Shown piece after piece: positions 23,882 through 32,430 of a stretch of DNA of 35,601 nucleotides (its first letter is position 1; each line of letters begins with the position of its first letter). Origin of the DNA: Desulfatiglans sp. (GTDB taxonomy: Bacteria > Desulfobacterota > DSM-4660 > Desulfatiglandales > HGW-15); assembly GCA_012513605.1 (NCBI GenBank), contig JAAZBV010000064.1, positions 1 to 35,601 on the forward strand. Direction: 5' to 3'. Below the pieces are notes generated by a model. It searched no databases. It was not told the DNA's origin and worked only from the letters and a program-made list of their open reading frames with translations. A program made the translations under genes and the position numbers.

Positions 23882-25147
23882 CTAGAGTGCTTTTGCTACA
23901 AGTTCGACGATATCGTAGACCTTGAGGCTGCTTTCGTTTTCTTCGATCGCCTGAGAGAGTGTCATCTCACACCAGGGGCATGCAGTCACGATCGCCTCTG
24001 CGCCAGTTGCTGTGGCCTCGAATATCCTTTCAGTGGCTGTCCATTCTGCAAAATCAGGATTTGATTCTATTACCCCGCCTCCTGCACCGCAGCACCATGC
24101 ATATTCCCTGATCCTTTCCATCTCAATAAGCTTTACGCCCGGTATGCTCTTTATTATGTCCCGTGGCGGTTCATAGACACCCTTTGTGCCCCTTCTGTAT
24201 TCCTTTGGCGGATCAAATACAAACCTGTCACCGGGGATCTTTTTGCCCTTGTAATGTCTCCAGGGTTCACCGAGCCTGCCAAGCCTGCACGGGTCATGAT
24301 ATGTAACCACCATGTCAAGGGCCTTTTTGGGTTTAAGTTTACCCTCTTTAATCAGCATATCAATGTACTCTGATATATGAAGCACCGTAAGGTCTCCCTT
24401 GAGTTCATATTTATCATAGAGCACCTTGAATGCATGGTATCCATCAGCACAGGCCGTTACAACTGTTTTTATGCCGGCCTTTTTTATCATGGCCATATTC
24501 ATCTTTGCCTGTTTCAGGAATTCCTTTTCGTAACCCATCTGATAGGCGCGGCCTCCGCAGCAGGTTTCCATGTCGCCAAAAATGCCGAAGTTAACCTTTG
24601 CCTTTTTAAGTATCTGGGCTGTTGCCTTTGCAAGTTTGTGCATATCTTTATTGTAGCTTGTAAGACAGCCCACATGGAACAGCACATCAACCTTTTCCTT
24701 TGTTGCGTCTTTTAAGTCAAGCCCTTTGGCCCAGTCACCCCTTTTGCCCTGTACAGGCACCATTGTCCCTGTCTTTTTAAGGGTTTTTATTACCCTTTCA
24801 AGTTCAGGGTGGGTCTTGCCTTCTGCCACACACTTGATTCTCATTTCATTGATCGGTTCCTGGAGTTCCATATCCATTGCGTAATTACAGGACACACCGC
24901 ATGCCCCGCACATCTGGCAGTTGTAAACTATATCCAGAAGCTTATCTGTATAATTAAAGCCGTTTTTCAGCCCTGCTGAAATGATATTTGCCCTTCCACC
25001 GCCTGAATAGCTGTGAAACTGAAACCTTGATATACTGGGGCATACATATGAAAAATCATAGCTCTTTACCTGCTGCAGGGGGATAAATTTACAGGCTGAA
25101 CACCGGCAGCACATGTTTACATCGCCCTGATATTGTTCTAATCCCAT
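23882..25147 (-). CDS. Fe-S / CCG-domain electron-transfer protein (GlcF/HdrB-like)
   Basis: The 421-residue protein has an N-terminal ferredoxin-like part. Cysteines are at 13, 14, 16, 19 and 36, and a clear CQMCGACGVSC cluster motif lies at 77-87, so two [4Fe-4S] sites are likely. Two CCG domains follow. The first has VGCLTSYN and ETCCGGRAYQMG; the second has HDPCRLGRLG, WCCGAGGG and TACPWCEMTL. This is the plan of GlcF, LldE/LutA-like and HdrB/D-like subunits that take electrons from a flavoprotein partner and pass them to quinones or a disulfide. It lies between two FAD-linked oxidase genes and has AGGAGG before its ATG. No membrane segment is seen, so it should be cytoplasmic or peripheral. 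Confidence 0.9.
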   Translation of the reverse strand: MGLEQYQGDVNMCCRCSACKFIPLQQVKSYDFSYVCPSISRFQFHSYSGGGRANIISAGLKNGFNYTDKLLDIVYNCQMCGACGVSCNYAMDMELQEPINEMRIKCVAEGKTHPELERVIKTLKKTGTMVPVQGKRGDWAKGLDLKDATKEKVDVLFHVGCLTSYNKDMHKLAKATAQILKKAKVNFGIFGDMETCCGGRAYQMGYEKEFLKQAKMNMAMIKKAGIKTVVTACADGYHAFKVLYDKYELKGDLTVLHISEYIDMLIKEGKLKPKKALDMVVTYHDPCRLGRLGEPWRHYKGKKIPGDRFVFDPPKEYRRGTKGVYEPPRDIIKSIPGVKLIEMERIREYAWCCGAGGGVIESNPDFAEWTATERIFEATATGAEAIVTACPWCEMTLSQAIEENESSLKVYDIVELVAKAL

Positions 25148-25193
25148 TTTCGCTACCTCCTTAAATATTTCAAATACTGTTTTGAATATTGAC

Positions 25194-26657
25194 CTAGAAA
25201 CATACCTTACCCGGATTCATTACATGGTTCGGATCAAATATCTTTTTAATCCGGCGTAATGCATCGGTGGTAGCTGCGTCTCTGTTAAAGATCCAGTTTG
25301 CCTCATCACCATATGGCCTTGAGAAAAAGGCACCCATATTCATAAGCCCTTTTGTTGCCATTGATGTTAAATCCTTCACCCTGTCACTCTCTGTATAGCT
25401 GTAGGGGTCATAGAACAGGTTGAACTCACAGTGATATCCTGTTCCCTGCACAATGGGCTGTATATAGAGGCCAAGGTCAGTGGGAGAATATCCGATCTCT
25501 TCGGACATCTCTTTCATTGCTGCTATCTGACGTTCCATGTGATCATATATGGTCAGGAAGAAGATATCCTGATTTGCCCCCTTGAGGTTGAGTTTCCAGT
25601 AAGGATCATCGCCTGGTTTCTGGATCTTTTTGAGCATTGCATCCGCAGATATGAGACCCGCTGATTTAGCGGTATCAAGTCCTATACGCTGGTTCATTAC
25701 AGCAATATCTTTAATATAGGCAGATATTCTTTCTTCAGGAAAATAATCATAGCCCACAATATTATAAAATAGAATATAGGGAGGAAGTGTCTCTTTTATT
25801 CTCTCATAATCTTCAACGTCTGTTGCAAAGAGCGCTGCGAGATTGGTATTGTTTAATATAAAACACTCGGTTACCATCCTGAGCCTTATGAGCCATGACA
25901 TGAGATCAATGAGCTGATCAAGATCATGGGATGCTGCGAAGAAGGGCTCCTGCATCTTTGGAAGCACCTCGCACCTTATGGACATCCATGTGACAATGCC
26001 CATTGTCCCCTGCGCGCCCTGAATAAGCCTGTGCAGTGATGCTGTCCCGGGGCCGTATGGCGCCTTCTGCATTGCTCCTACCTTCCATTGATCCTTAAGT
26101 GTGCCAGGGCCTGCTGCCTGCCCTGTCCTGAACTCTTCGCCATTGCCAAAATAGAGCCCTGCGCATGCAAGGGGGTCTGACATGTCCCACTGGTATCCGG
26201 GCATCAGAACCGGTTCCCTTTCAAGTATGCTCCCTACCACTGATTTTGATTTTCTGGGAAGGAGAGGCATGTTAAGCCTTAACCCCTCTTTTGTGCAGAG
26301 AGGAATGAGCTCTTCATATGTAACGCCCGGCTCCACCATCGCAACCCTGCGGGCGCGGTCAACAAATTCGACCTTTTTCATACCGCTCAGGTCAACAATG
26401 ATACTGCCGCCATTACCAGGCACAGTATCACCCCTGAAGTGCGGCGCACCTGAGCTTACCGGGACAAGCGGTGTTTTTGTTGAGTTGGCCAGTTCAATAA
26501 TTTTCTGTACCTCGCCGGCAGTACCAGGTTTTACCACATATGCCGGTCTGACACGGTTTACAAAACTTATGTCACTGGAATATGTCTCCAGGTCTTCTTC
26601 CCTGTCAGAGACCTTACCGGTACCTACTATTTTTACCAGTTTTTGTTTGTCTATCAT
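25194..26657 (-). CDS. FAD-linked oxidase (4-cresol dehydrogenase/GlcD-like), first gene of operon
   Basis: This 487-residue flavoprotein has a PCMH FAD domain. YVVKPGTAGEVQKIIELANST is at 40-60, the FAD loop VSSGAPHFRGDTVPG at 67-81, SIIVDLSGMKKVEFVDRARRVAMVEPGVTYEEL next, and IQGAQGTMGIVTWMSIR near 212-228. The C-terminal FNRDAATTDALRRIKKIFDPNHVMNPGKVCF is the standard ending of vanillyl-alcohol-oxidase-fold enzymes. The middle region (LYIQPIVQGTGYHCEFNLFYDP) recalls 4-cresol dehydrogenase and eugenol-type enzymes, so a phenolic or benzylic substrate is possible. GGGGG lies upstream of its ATG. It leads the three-gene operon. Confidence 0.87.
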   Translation of the reverse strand: MIDKQKLVKIVGTGKVSDREEDLETYSSDISFVNRVRPAYVVKPGTAGEVQKIIELANSTKTPLVPVSSGAPHFRGDTVPGNGGSIIVDLSGMKKVEFVDRARRVAMVEPGVTYEELIPLCTKEGLRLNMPLLPRKSKSVVGSILEREPVLMPGYQWDMSDPLACAGLYFGNGEEFRTGQAAGPGTLKDQWKVGAMQKAPYGPGTASLHRLIQGAQGTMGIVTWMSIRCEVLPKMQEPFFAASHDLDQLIDLMSWLIRLRMVTECFILNNTNLAALFATDVEDYERIKETLPPYILFYNIVGYDYFPEERISAYIKDIAVMNQRIGLDTAKSAGLISADAMLKKIQKPGDDPYWKLNLKGANQDIFFLTIYDHMERQIAAMKEMSEEIGYSPTDLGLYIQPIVQGTGYHCEFNLFYDPYSYTESDRVKDLTSMATKGLMNMGAFFSRPYGDEANWIFNRDAATTDALRRIKKIFDPNHVMNPGKVCF

Positions 26658-26751
26658 TCTTACCCCCTTTCATGCCTTTTAAATTACTGATTCTGTTAAA
26701 AAATACTAAAATTACCGATATCAGATGACATCGAATAAAAGAACTTTTGAT

Positions 26752-26767
26752 CGTAAAAGATTTTACG
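26752..26767. promoter_or_regulatory. operator-like dyad upstream of the flavoprotein operon
   Basis: CGTAAAA (26752-26758) and TTTTACG (26761-26767) form a perfect 7-2-7 inverted repeat about 95 bases upstream of the first flavoprotein start. This suits binding by a dimeric regulator. No regulator gene is adjacent. Confidence 0.4.
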
Positions 26768-26794
26768 GGTATTAAAAATACAGAGACTATATAA

Positions 26795-26941
26795 ATAAGT
26801 ACCTTTGAACAACATGTTCTCCGTTACCTGCCCAATATCGAAAAGGGCATCTATATTGATTTGACCGGATTTATCGTGAGGCGCAATTATGTCGGAGAGC
26901 TCTTATATTGTCAAGGTTTTAAGTTCGGTATTCAGAAATAA
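26795..26941 (+). pseudogene. start-less open fragment, possible gene relic
   Basis: Between a TAA just before 26795 and the TAA at 26939-26941, one frame reads about 48 residues with natural-looking composition (VLRYLPNIEKGIYIDLTG, then FIVRRNYVGELLYCQGFKF). There is no start codon or ribosome binding site. I do not recognise the family. It may be the 3' end of a lost gene. Confidence 0.3.
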
Positions 26942-27091
26942 TCTCGATAAAAATGTTTTTGAAGGCGGTATCCCATATCATAAAACCCTTTCGGTCTGTT
27001 TTTATAAATGGCGTATGGTGTTTATTTTTGTTATCCTGTCATCCGAATTGGCCGATTACACGATAAGATATTATAAAGGAGAGATATAAAC

Positions 27092-28120
27092 ATGAATATG
27101 TACCATTGGATCGAACAGATCATATATACAGAGAGAAAAAAGGCCTTACCTATTCTTTCATTCCCTGCGGTTCAGTACCTTTATGTGACAGTAAGGGAGC
27201 TGGTTGCAGACAGTAACCATATGGCAATAGGGATGAGGTCTATTGCAGACCATTTTGATATGCCAGCAGCCTTGAGTTATATGGATTTATCGGTTGAGGC
27301 AGAAGCATTCGGCGCCCTTACAGTATACGCTGCAGATGAGGTGCCAACAATAATCGGCAGGCTCATTAATAACAGGAATGATGCAGAGGCATTAAAGGTG
27401 CCTGATGTAGGCGCTGGTCGTACAGGTGTGAATATAGAAACCATACGCAAGGCCAAGATGCTTATCAGTGACAGGCCTGTTTTTGCGCAGTGTATCGGCC
27501 CGTTTTCTCTTACCGGAAGGTTGATGAATGTAAATGATGTTATGATGCACTGCTATGAAGAGCCGGAAATGGTTCATGTGATATTGCGGAAGGCCACAGA
27601 TTTTATTTTATCATATGCAAAGGCGCTTAAAAAAATTGGGGCCAACGGGATAATACTCGCGGAGCCCCTGGCAGGGCTTCTTTCACCGCCGCTCATAAAT
27701 GAGTTCTCCACCCCTTATGTACATGAAATTGTCTCTGCCCTGCAGGATAGACATTTTATTGTCATCTACCATAACTGCGGAAATGCTGTGCCCCATCTGC
27801 TGGATTCCATAATGGATACCGGCTGCTTTGCCTTTCATTTTGGTGATTCAGTAGATATCAGGGCCATACTTGAAAAGGTGCCACGAAACTATCTTGTGAT
27901 GGGAAATATCAGCCCGTCAAAGGTCTTCAGGGTAAAAACCACTGAAGAGGTAAGGCTTGAAACACTCAAGCTTTTAAACAGCTGCGGCATGTTTAATAAT
28001 TTTGTCCTGTCCTCAGGATGTGATATCCCCCCGAACGTGGATCTTGATAATGTGGAGACATTTTTTAAGACGGCAGATGGGTTCTATTACAGGCAGAGTT
28101 TGAGGAATGCAATTGCCTGA
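27092..28120 (+). CDS. uroporphyrinogen-decarboxylase-family protein, MtaA/CmuA methyltransferase-like
   Basis: The 342-residue TIM-barrel protein belongs to the UroD superfamily, in the methylcobamide:CoM methyltransferase-like branch rather than haem synthesis. The zinc-thiol site HxC...C is visible as H227 and C229 (YHNCGNAVPHL) and C310 (SSGCDIPPNVDLDNV). Other family landmarks are FAQCIGPFSLTGRLM at about 131-145, ANGIILAEPLAGLLSP at 184-199 and FHFGDSVDIRAILEKVPRNYLVMGNISP. The N-terminal arginine motif of true UroD is not present. It probably transfers a methyl group between a corrinoid protein and a thiol, but no corrinoid protein gene is beside it. GGAG lies before ATG 27092. Confidence 0.85.
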   Translation: MNMYHWIEQIIYTERKKALPILSFPAVQYLYVTVRELVADSNHMAIGMRSIADHFDMPAALSYMDLSVEAEAFGALTVYAADEVPTIIGRLINNRNDAEALKVPDVGAGRTGVNIETIRKAKMLISDRPVFAQCIGPFSLTGRLMNVNDVMMHCYEEPEMVHVILRKATDFILSYAKALKKIGANGIILAEPLAGLLSPPLINEFSTPYVHEIVSALQDRHFIVIYHNCGNAVPHLLDSIMDTGCFAFHFGDSVDIRAILEKVPRNYLVMGNISPSKVFRVKTTEEVRLETLKLLNSCGMFNNFVLSSGCDIPPNVDLDNVETFFKTADGFYYRQSLRNAIA

Positions 28121-28147
28121 TTTCTGATCGTATAAGTCTAAGGAAAA

Positions 28148-28179
28148 GGGAAGATCTCATATATGAAAAGGGTCTTCCC
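28148..28179 (+). terminator. probable terminator hairpin after the UroD-family gene
   Basis: GGGAAGATC (28148-28156) pairs with GGTCTTCCC (28171-28179) with one G-T wobble and a 14-base loop. T-rich sequence begins only about 20 bases later (28199 onward), so termination may be weak. Confidence 0.5.
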
Positions 28180-28254
28180 TGCATATCTATAAATACCTCT
28201 TTTTTATATCCGGAAATAGTAAACCGGCATGTCATCGATATAACAATTTTATGT

Positions 28255-28310
28255 CAAATATTTGGCAAAAACAAACAATGGATTAACCTCCTAACGGTGT
28301 ATTCATTGTT
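28255..28310. promoter_or_regulatory. candidate activator-binding dyads upstream of the sigma-54 promoter
   Basis: The palindrome CAAATATTTG (28255-28264) is followed by the inverted pair AACAATG (28274-28280) and CATTGTT (28304-28310). They lie 40-95 bases upstream of the -24 box, where sigma-54 enhancer-binding proteins usually bind. The assignment rests on position and symmetry only. Confidence 0.3.
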
Positions 28311-28349
28311 ATTTCTATTAATAATAACGATATAAAAATAAGATTAACA

Positions 28350-28365
28350 TGGCATGATATATGCA
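28350..28365 (+). promoter_or_regulatory. sigma-54 promoter of the porin gene
   Basis: TGGCATGATATATGCA matches TGGCAyr-N4-TTGCw except for one base in the -12 box (A for T). GG (28351-28352) and GC (28363-28364) are exactly ten bases apart. It lies 92 bases before the porin start and would drive the porin and possibly the next two genes. Confidence 0.65.
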
Positions 28366-28457
28366 AACAGGGTTTGTTGATCAGAGCAAATCTATTTATA
28401 ACTAAAATTAAGTCACACGATTTAGATTTTTAATAAATAATTTAATGGAGAATGAAA

Positions 28458-29681
28458 ATGAAAAAGTTAAATCTGGTATTCTGTTTATCTCTTCTGATTA
28501 TGGCGCAAGGCTTATTTGCTGCAGCCGTGGATCTGGATGGAATTGATATCCACGGCTATGTCAGTCAGGGGTATTTAAAGAGTGATGAAAACAACTATCT
28601 TCTCAACTCAAAGGATGGCAGTTTTGAATTCACGGAACTGGGTATAAATTTTTCAAAAGAGTTTGATAAATTAAGAGTAGGATTGCAGCTCCTTTCAAGG
28701 GATATGGGGGAATTCGGGAATAATGAGATTAAACTAGACTGGGCCATGGGCGATTATCATTTTAAAGATTATCTTGGTTTCAGGGTGGGCAAGGTAAAAA
28801 TCCCTGTAGGATTCTACAACGCGGGGAGAGATGTGGACATGCTTCGTCTACCTGTTATGCTCCCTGCAGCCATATATGATGAAGGGGGTCGTGACACTGT
28901 GAATGCTTTTCAGGGGGCCGGGATTTATGGAGTTATAACTCCCAAGGTTATAGGAGAATTTGATTACGAATTGTACTATGGCACTATCAATAATCCTATT
29001 GATTCGATCTATATAAAAGGTGCCCAGGAAAAAATAACATCAGAATTCCCTGCAGGCACCTCCTCAGAAATCAACTCCCTTACGACAAAGTACATAGCAG
29101 GTGGAGCTTTACGTTGGACCCCACTGGATGGGCTCAGGTTGGGATTTACCTATTCCAAAAGTGAACTGGATGTAAACGGCACAGTAACCAACCCCATTTT
29201 TCAATACCTATTCGGAGCCACTTCAACTACTGTTCTCATGGATCTAGAATCTATACGCAGTGTGGGTTCGCTTGAATATACATGGGATGATTTCACCTTT
29301 GCAGCGGAATATGTATCTGCTGAGCTCACACATAAGGGTGTTGTTGTAGGGATGGGGCCAAGCCCGGCACAGAGTGTTACAAGTATCGGATGGTATTTGC
29401 AGGGAAACTATCAAATTGATGAAAAGTTTGCAGTGGGCCTGTATTATTCTGAATTTTATGCAGATAAAAATGACAAGCATGGAACGACCCTGGTAGAAAA
29501 TTATGCTGCATGGCAGAAGGAAATAGTCCCTTCTTTGCGATATGATATCTCGGATAATATGATTGTCAAAGGAGAAGTTCATTTTATAGACGGTGTTGCC
29601 CAGGTTTATAATTTCAACAACCCGGATGGAAGAGAAAAAGACTGGGTTCTGTATGCGCTTAAGGCAACATACAGTTTTTAA
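28458..29681 (+). CDS. outer-membrane porin (phosphate-selective porin O/P-like)
   Basis: The start is set at ATG 28458 because GGAG at 28447-28450 is seven bases away, while another ATG at 28452 would leave one base. The 407-residue product has a signal peptide (MKKLNLVFCLSLLIMAQGLF, then AAA). A barrel of alternating strands follows, with early IDIHGYVSQGYLKS and FEFTELGINFSKEFDKLRVGLQL, a middle GFRVGKVKIPVGFYN, and a terminal aromatic strand ending ALKATYSF with C-terminal Phe. The order of these landmarks is like OprO/OprP and related porins. It would let a solute through the outer membrane; the solute is unknown. A sigma-54 promoter precedes it. Confidence 0.85.
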   Translation: MKKLNLVFCLSLLIMAQGLFAAAVDLDGIDIHGYVSQGYLKSDENNYLLNSKDGSFEFTELGINFSKEFDKLRVGLQLLSRDMGEFGNNEIKLDWAMGDYHFKDYLGFRVGKVKIPVGFYNAGRDVDMLRLPVMLPAAIYDEGGRDTVNAFQGAGIYGVITPKVIGEFDYELYYGTINNPIDSIYIKGAQEKITSEFPAGTSSEINSLTTKYIAGGALRWTPLDGLRLGFTYSKSELDVNGTVTNPIFQYLFGATSTTVLMDLESIRSVGSLEYTWDDFTFAAEYVSAELTHKGVVVGMGPSPAQSVTSIGWYLQGNYQIDEKFAVGLYYSEFYADKNDKHGTTLVENYAAWQKEIVPSLRYDISDNMIVKGEVHFIDGVAQVYNFNNPDGREKDWVLYALKATYSF

Positions 29682-29817
29682 CCTGGATATCGGGAAATAG
29701 AATGCATGTGATAAACCAGGAATTAACAGCAGAAAACTGAAGATGACAATTCAGTGCGGTCACAATTTCTGGAATAAAAATGACATATACGAACATTCTC
29801 AAAATATGGAGAAAAAA

Positions 29818-30234
29818 ATGAAATCGATTATTGCCACATTATTTTTTATATTTTTCTATACAGGTTCTGCAGTAGCCTCTGAATACATTATTATCGCAAA
29901 CGAGTCAGTGCAGGGCGATGCGATCAGCAATAATGACGCAGCGCAGATATTTATAGGGAAAAAAAGGGCCTGGGAAAATGGAGATACTATTGTTCCGGTT
30001 ACCTTGACCAACGGCACCACGCATGAAAATTTTTTAAAAGAAGTAGTAAACAAAAGTCCACTGCAATTCAAAACCTATTGGAAAAATGTGGTATTTACTG
30101 GCAAGGGCCAGGCTTTAAAGAATTTTGATTCTGAAAGTGACCTGGTTTCATTTGTCGTGAACACAAAAGGGGCTATCGGGTATATCTCTAGCAATACACA
30201 ATGTTCAGGTGCCAAGATATTAACAATCAGATAA
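29818..30234 (+). CDS. small periplasmic phosphate-binding-like (PBP) protein
   Basis: ATG 29818 has GGAG six bases upstream and gives 138 residues with a clear signal peptide (MKSIIATLFFIFFYTGSAVA, cleavage before SEYI). An open frame extends upstream to 29743, but that part is not signal-like. The mature 118 residues resemble one lobe of PstS-like phosphate-binding proteins (IIIANESVQGDAISNNDAAQIFIGKK, KSPLQFKTYWKNVVFTGKG, FVVNTKGAIGYIS). This is half the usual length, as in the small PBP-like proteins often encoded next to porins and chemoreceptors. It may hand a ligand to the chemoreceptor encoded next. Phosphate as ligand is uncertain. Confidence 0.78.
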   Translation: MKSIIATLFFIFFYTGSAVASEYIIIANESVQGDAISNNDAAQIFIGKKRAWENGDTIVPVTLTNGTTHENFLKEVVNKSPLQFKTYWKNVVFTGKGQALKNFDSESDLVSFVVNTKGAIGYISSNTQCSGAKILTIR

Positions 30235-30298
30235 AACCGCTGTTACAGATTGACAGTAACAATCTTTTACTAGCGCTATGCAGGTTAAGGGAGAGTAA

Positions 30299-31996
30299 AT
30301 GTTTAATTCCATAACGATCTCAAAAAAAATATGGATTTGCCTGGGTATTCTGATTTTAGGCTATTTTTCATCAAATGTTTTTGGATTTATTAACAGCAGG
30401 AAGACAGTTTTCAGTTTGAGAAATGTTTCTGAGTATATATTCCCTGCTTCCCGTTTAAGCCAGGAGGCGCTTACATCTTTTAACGATCAGATTAAGGGAT
30501 ATAATGATGCGATTTTAACAGGAGATGAAACCCTGTTTAAAGCCACCGAGGAAAAGGCGGACAAGGCAAAAGAGTCGCTCAAGTCAATAGCTTCTCTACC
30601 CGGAATCAATGGAGATATATCCAAAAAGATAGACGATGCAATTGAAAGCCTGAGTCTGTTTACAGCATCAGCACAATCCATATATTTAGCCATGGCAACA
30701 AACTCTGCCGATGCAGAAAAAGAGGGAGAGGCAGCGCTCCTAGCAAGGAAGACAGAAGAATTGAGAGCGGCATTTATCTCTTTTACCAATCTCTTTGTAG
30801 AGGAACTGAAGAAAGAGTTGACCACGACGGGAGAGTCTGTAAGAGAACAACAGACTTTAAATATGTGGGCTTTTCTTTTTATTGTCATTATTGTCTGTAC
30901 CCTAACGACTTTTATATCTGCCAGGTTTATAACCTATCCGATTAAAAAGACAATTGAAGTAATGAAGGAAATTGCAGATGGAAACCTGACCAGGAGACTT
31001 GAAATAAAAAGCCGTGATGAAATTGGCGAAATGGGTAGTTCCTTTAATGCTTTTATCGAAAAGCTTGAAAAAATGATCTTTGATATTTCCAGGAATGCCG
31101 ATGAATTAAAAGGGTCGGCATATAATCTTAATGAGTTGTCAGTCAGCCTCCAGTCAGGCGCCAATCAAATGACCAAAAAGTCAAATGCGGTTACATCCTC
31201 TTCAGAAATCATGAGTGATAATCTTATCTCAGTTGCTTCGGCCATAGAACAGGCGAGTAACAACGTCAATTCAATGGCAGATGATACAAGAAAAATGAGC
31301 GACACGGTTACTGAAATTGCAAAAAATTCCGAGACTGCAAAAAATGTCACAACAGATGCAGTGGAAAAGACAAAGGCTGCATCTATTAAAGTAGGCGAAC
31401 TTGGCATTTCCACAAAAGATATAGGCAAGGTTACTGAAGCGATAACAGAAATATCCGAGCAGACTAATTTACTTGCGTTAAATGCCACAATAGAAGCCGC
31501 ACGTGCAGGCGAAGCCGGCAAGGGATTCGCTGTTGTCGCCACAGAAATAAAACAACTGGCAGCCCAGACTGCAAATGCAACCCAGGAGATAAAAACTAAA
31601 ATAGAACAGATACAGCTTTCCACTGCTGAAACTGTTACTCAAATCGATGAAATTGCGCAGGTCATTGATAATGTAAATTCGTCAGTCACTATAATAAACA
31701 CTGCTGTAGAAGATCAGTCAATGACTACACAGGAATTTGCAGATAAATTAAAAGATACCGCCCTTGGAATCAGAGAGATAAATGATAATATCTCAAGCAG
31801 CTCTATTTCATCCAAAGAGATATCTTCAGACATACTTGATATGGATAAATCAGTAAACGAGTTTTCGATCAGCAGTCATGATGTGAGTACTAATACCCAG
31901 GAGCTTTTTAAGCTGGCAGAGAAGCTAAAAAAAGTGGTTGATAAATTTGTCATTTCAGACTTCAAAGAGAATAATGATCCGGTATCATATGTTTAA
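30299..31996 (+). CDS. methyl-accepting chemotaxis protein
   Basis: The 565-residue receptor has a first membrane helix at about 12-30, a periplasmic helical sensor domain of about 160 residues and a second membrane helix at about 190-210. A HAMP domain follows at about 211-265 ([36 protein letters not shown]). The conserved signalling hairpin tip is at 384-418 ([21 protein letters not shown], then [11 protein letters not shown]). GGGAG lies just before ATG 30299. It follows the PBP-like gene by 64 bases. The receptor could detect the solute handled by the porin and binding protein. The sensor domain is of the all-helical, four-helix-bundle kind. Confidence 0.93.
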   Translation: MFNSITISKKIWICLGILILGYFSSNVFGFINSRKTVFSLRNVSEYIFPASRLSQEALTSFNDQIKGYNDAILTGDETLFKATEEKADKAKESLKSIASLPGINGDISKKIDDAIESLSLFTASAQSIYLAMATNSADAEKEGEAALLARKTEELRAAFISFTNLFVEELKKELTTTGESVREQQTLNMWAFLFIVIIVCTLTTFISARFITYPIKKTIEVMKEIADGNLTRRLEIKSRDEIGEMGSSFNAFIEKLEKMIFDISRNADELKGSAYNLNELSVSLQSGANQMTKKSNAVTSSSEIMSDNLISVASAIEQASNNVNSMADDTRKMSDTVTEIAKNSETAKNVTTDAVEKTKAASIKVGELGISTKDIGKVTEAITEISEQTNLLALNATIEAARAGEAGKGFAVVATEIKQLAAQTANATQEIKTKIEQIQLSTAETVTQIDEIAQVIDNVNSSVTIINTAVEDQSMTTQEFADKLKDTALGIREINDNISSSSISSKEISSDILDMDKSVNEFSISSHDVSTNTQELFKLAEKLKKVVDKFVISDFKENNDPVSYV

Positions 31997-32003
31997 AAAT
32001 AAT

Positions 32004-32031
32004 AGGCCCATATCCGTGGAGATATGAGCCT
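32004..32031. terminator. terminator hairpin between convergent genes
   Basis: AGGCCCATATC (32004-32014) pairs with GATATGAGCCT (32021-32031) with one mismatch and a six-base loop. Read on the minus strand it is followed by a T-run (ATTATTTTT), so it best terminates the minus-strand gene at 32047-32310. It may also slow read-through from the chemoreceptor gene. Confidence 0.65.
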
Positions 32032-32046
32032 GTGTAAACGTTGAGG

Positions 32047-32310
32047 TTATGGATGATCAAAGACCATCTGCTGTACCTCTACGCCGGTTATCGCCCCCAA
32101 TTTTTGTGTAAATTTTTTGAATGAGGCATTGCTGCCAACATATTCAACCAGCAGGAGACCATTGGGTCCTCCTTTTGCGCCGGGCTCATGCAGGCCCAAC
32201 CGTGTCTTGATATATTTACCAAATTCAGTCAATACCTCCTGCACCTGTACCGCATGCTTTAACCTCTTTGTAATATGAATCCCGCAAATAAGATGTTTGG
32301 ACTTGGCCAT
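32047..32310 (-). CDS. small ACT/ferredoxin-fold protein of unknown role
   Basis: The 87-residue protein reads HLICGIHITKRLKHAVQVQ, then LTEFGKYIKTRLGLHEPG, GGPNGLLLVEYVG and KFTQKLGAITGVEVQQMVF. A beta-alpha-beta-beta-alpha-beta pattern is easy to follow. It resembles small ACT-like proteins such as those annotated as iron-only hydrogenase system regulators (TM1266 type), which are thought to be regulatory, but similarity is moderate. AGGAGG lies ahead of the ATG on the minus strand. It stands alone, with a terminator after it. Confidence 0.65.
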   Translation of the reverse strand: MAKSKHLICGIHITKRLKHAVQVQEVLTEFGKYIKTRLGLHEPGAKGGPNGLLLVEYVGSNASFKKFTQKLGAITGVEVQQMVFDHP

Positions 32311-32430
32311 GATGTTACCTCCTGATGAATGGGTTGTTTTTGATAAGACTTGATAACCTCAGTTTTATTGAATCTGTTCACACATACTTAATGGTTGGAA
32401 TTTTAAATTATATTTTTGATTAAGACAAAC

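Larger units (their letters stand above)
26658..27091. other. divergent intergenic region with a possible gene relic
   Basis: About 430 bases separate the flavoprotein operon (minus) from the corrinoid-methyltransferase-like gene (plus). It contains the dyad at 26752-26767 and an open stretch (26795-26941) that translates in a protein-like way but has no start codon. No confident -35/-10 boxes are called. A small open frame at 26889-27089 is treated as spurious. Confidence 0.5.

Noticed and set aside
26889-27089. 66-codon plus-strand open frame before the methyltransferase gene
   Set aside because: No ribosome binding site or recognisable pattern, and it overlaps a more protein-like fragment in another frame.
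32035-32055. TCCATAACCTC at the 3' end of the 32047-32310 gene as another attC R'' box
   Set aside because: It shares eleven bases with attC site 4, but the following hairpin is an ordinary terminator, there is no matching GTT box, and the gene start lacks the complementary sequence.
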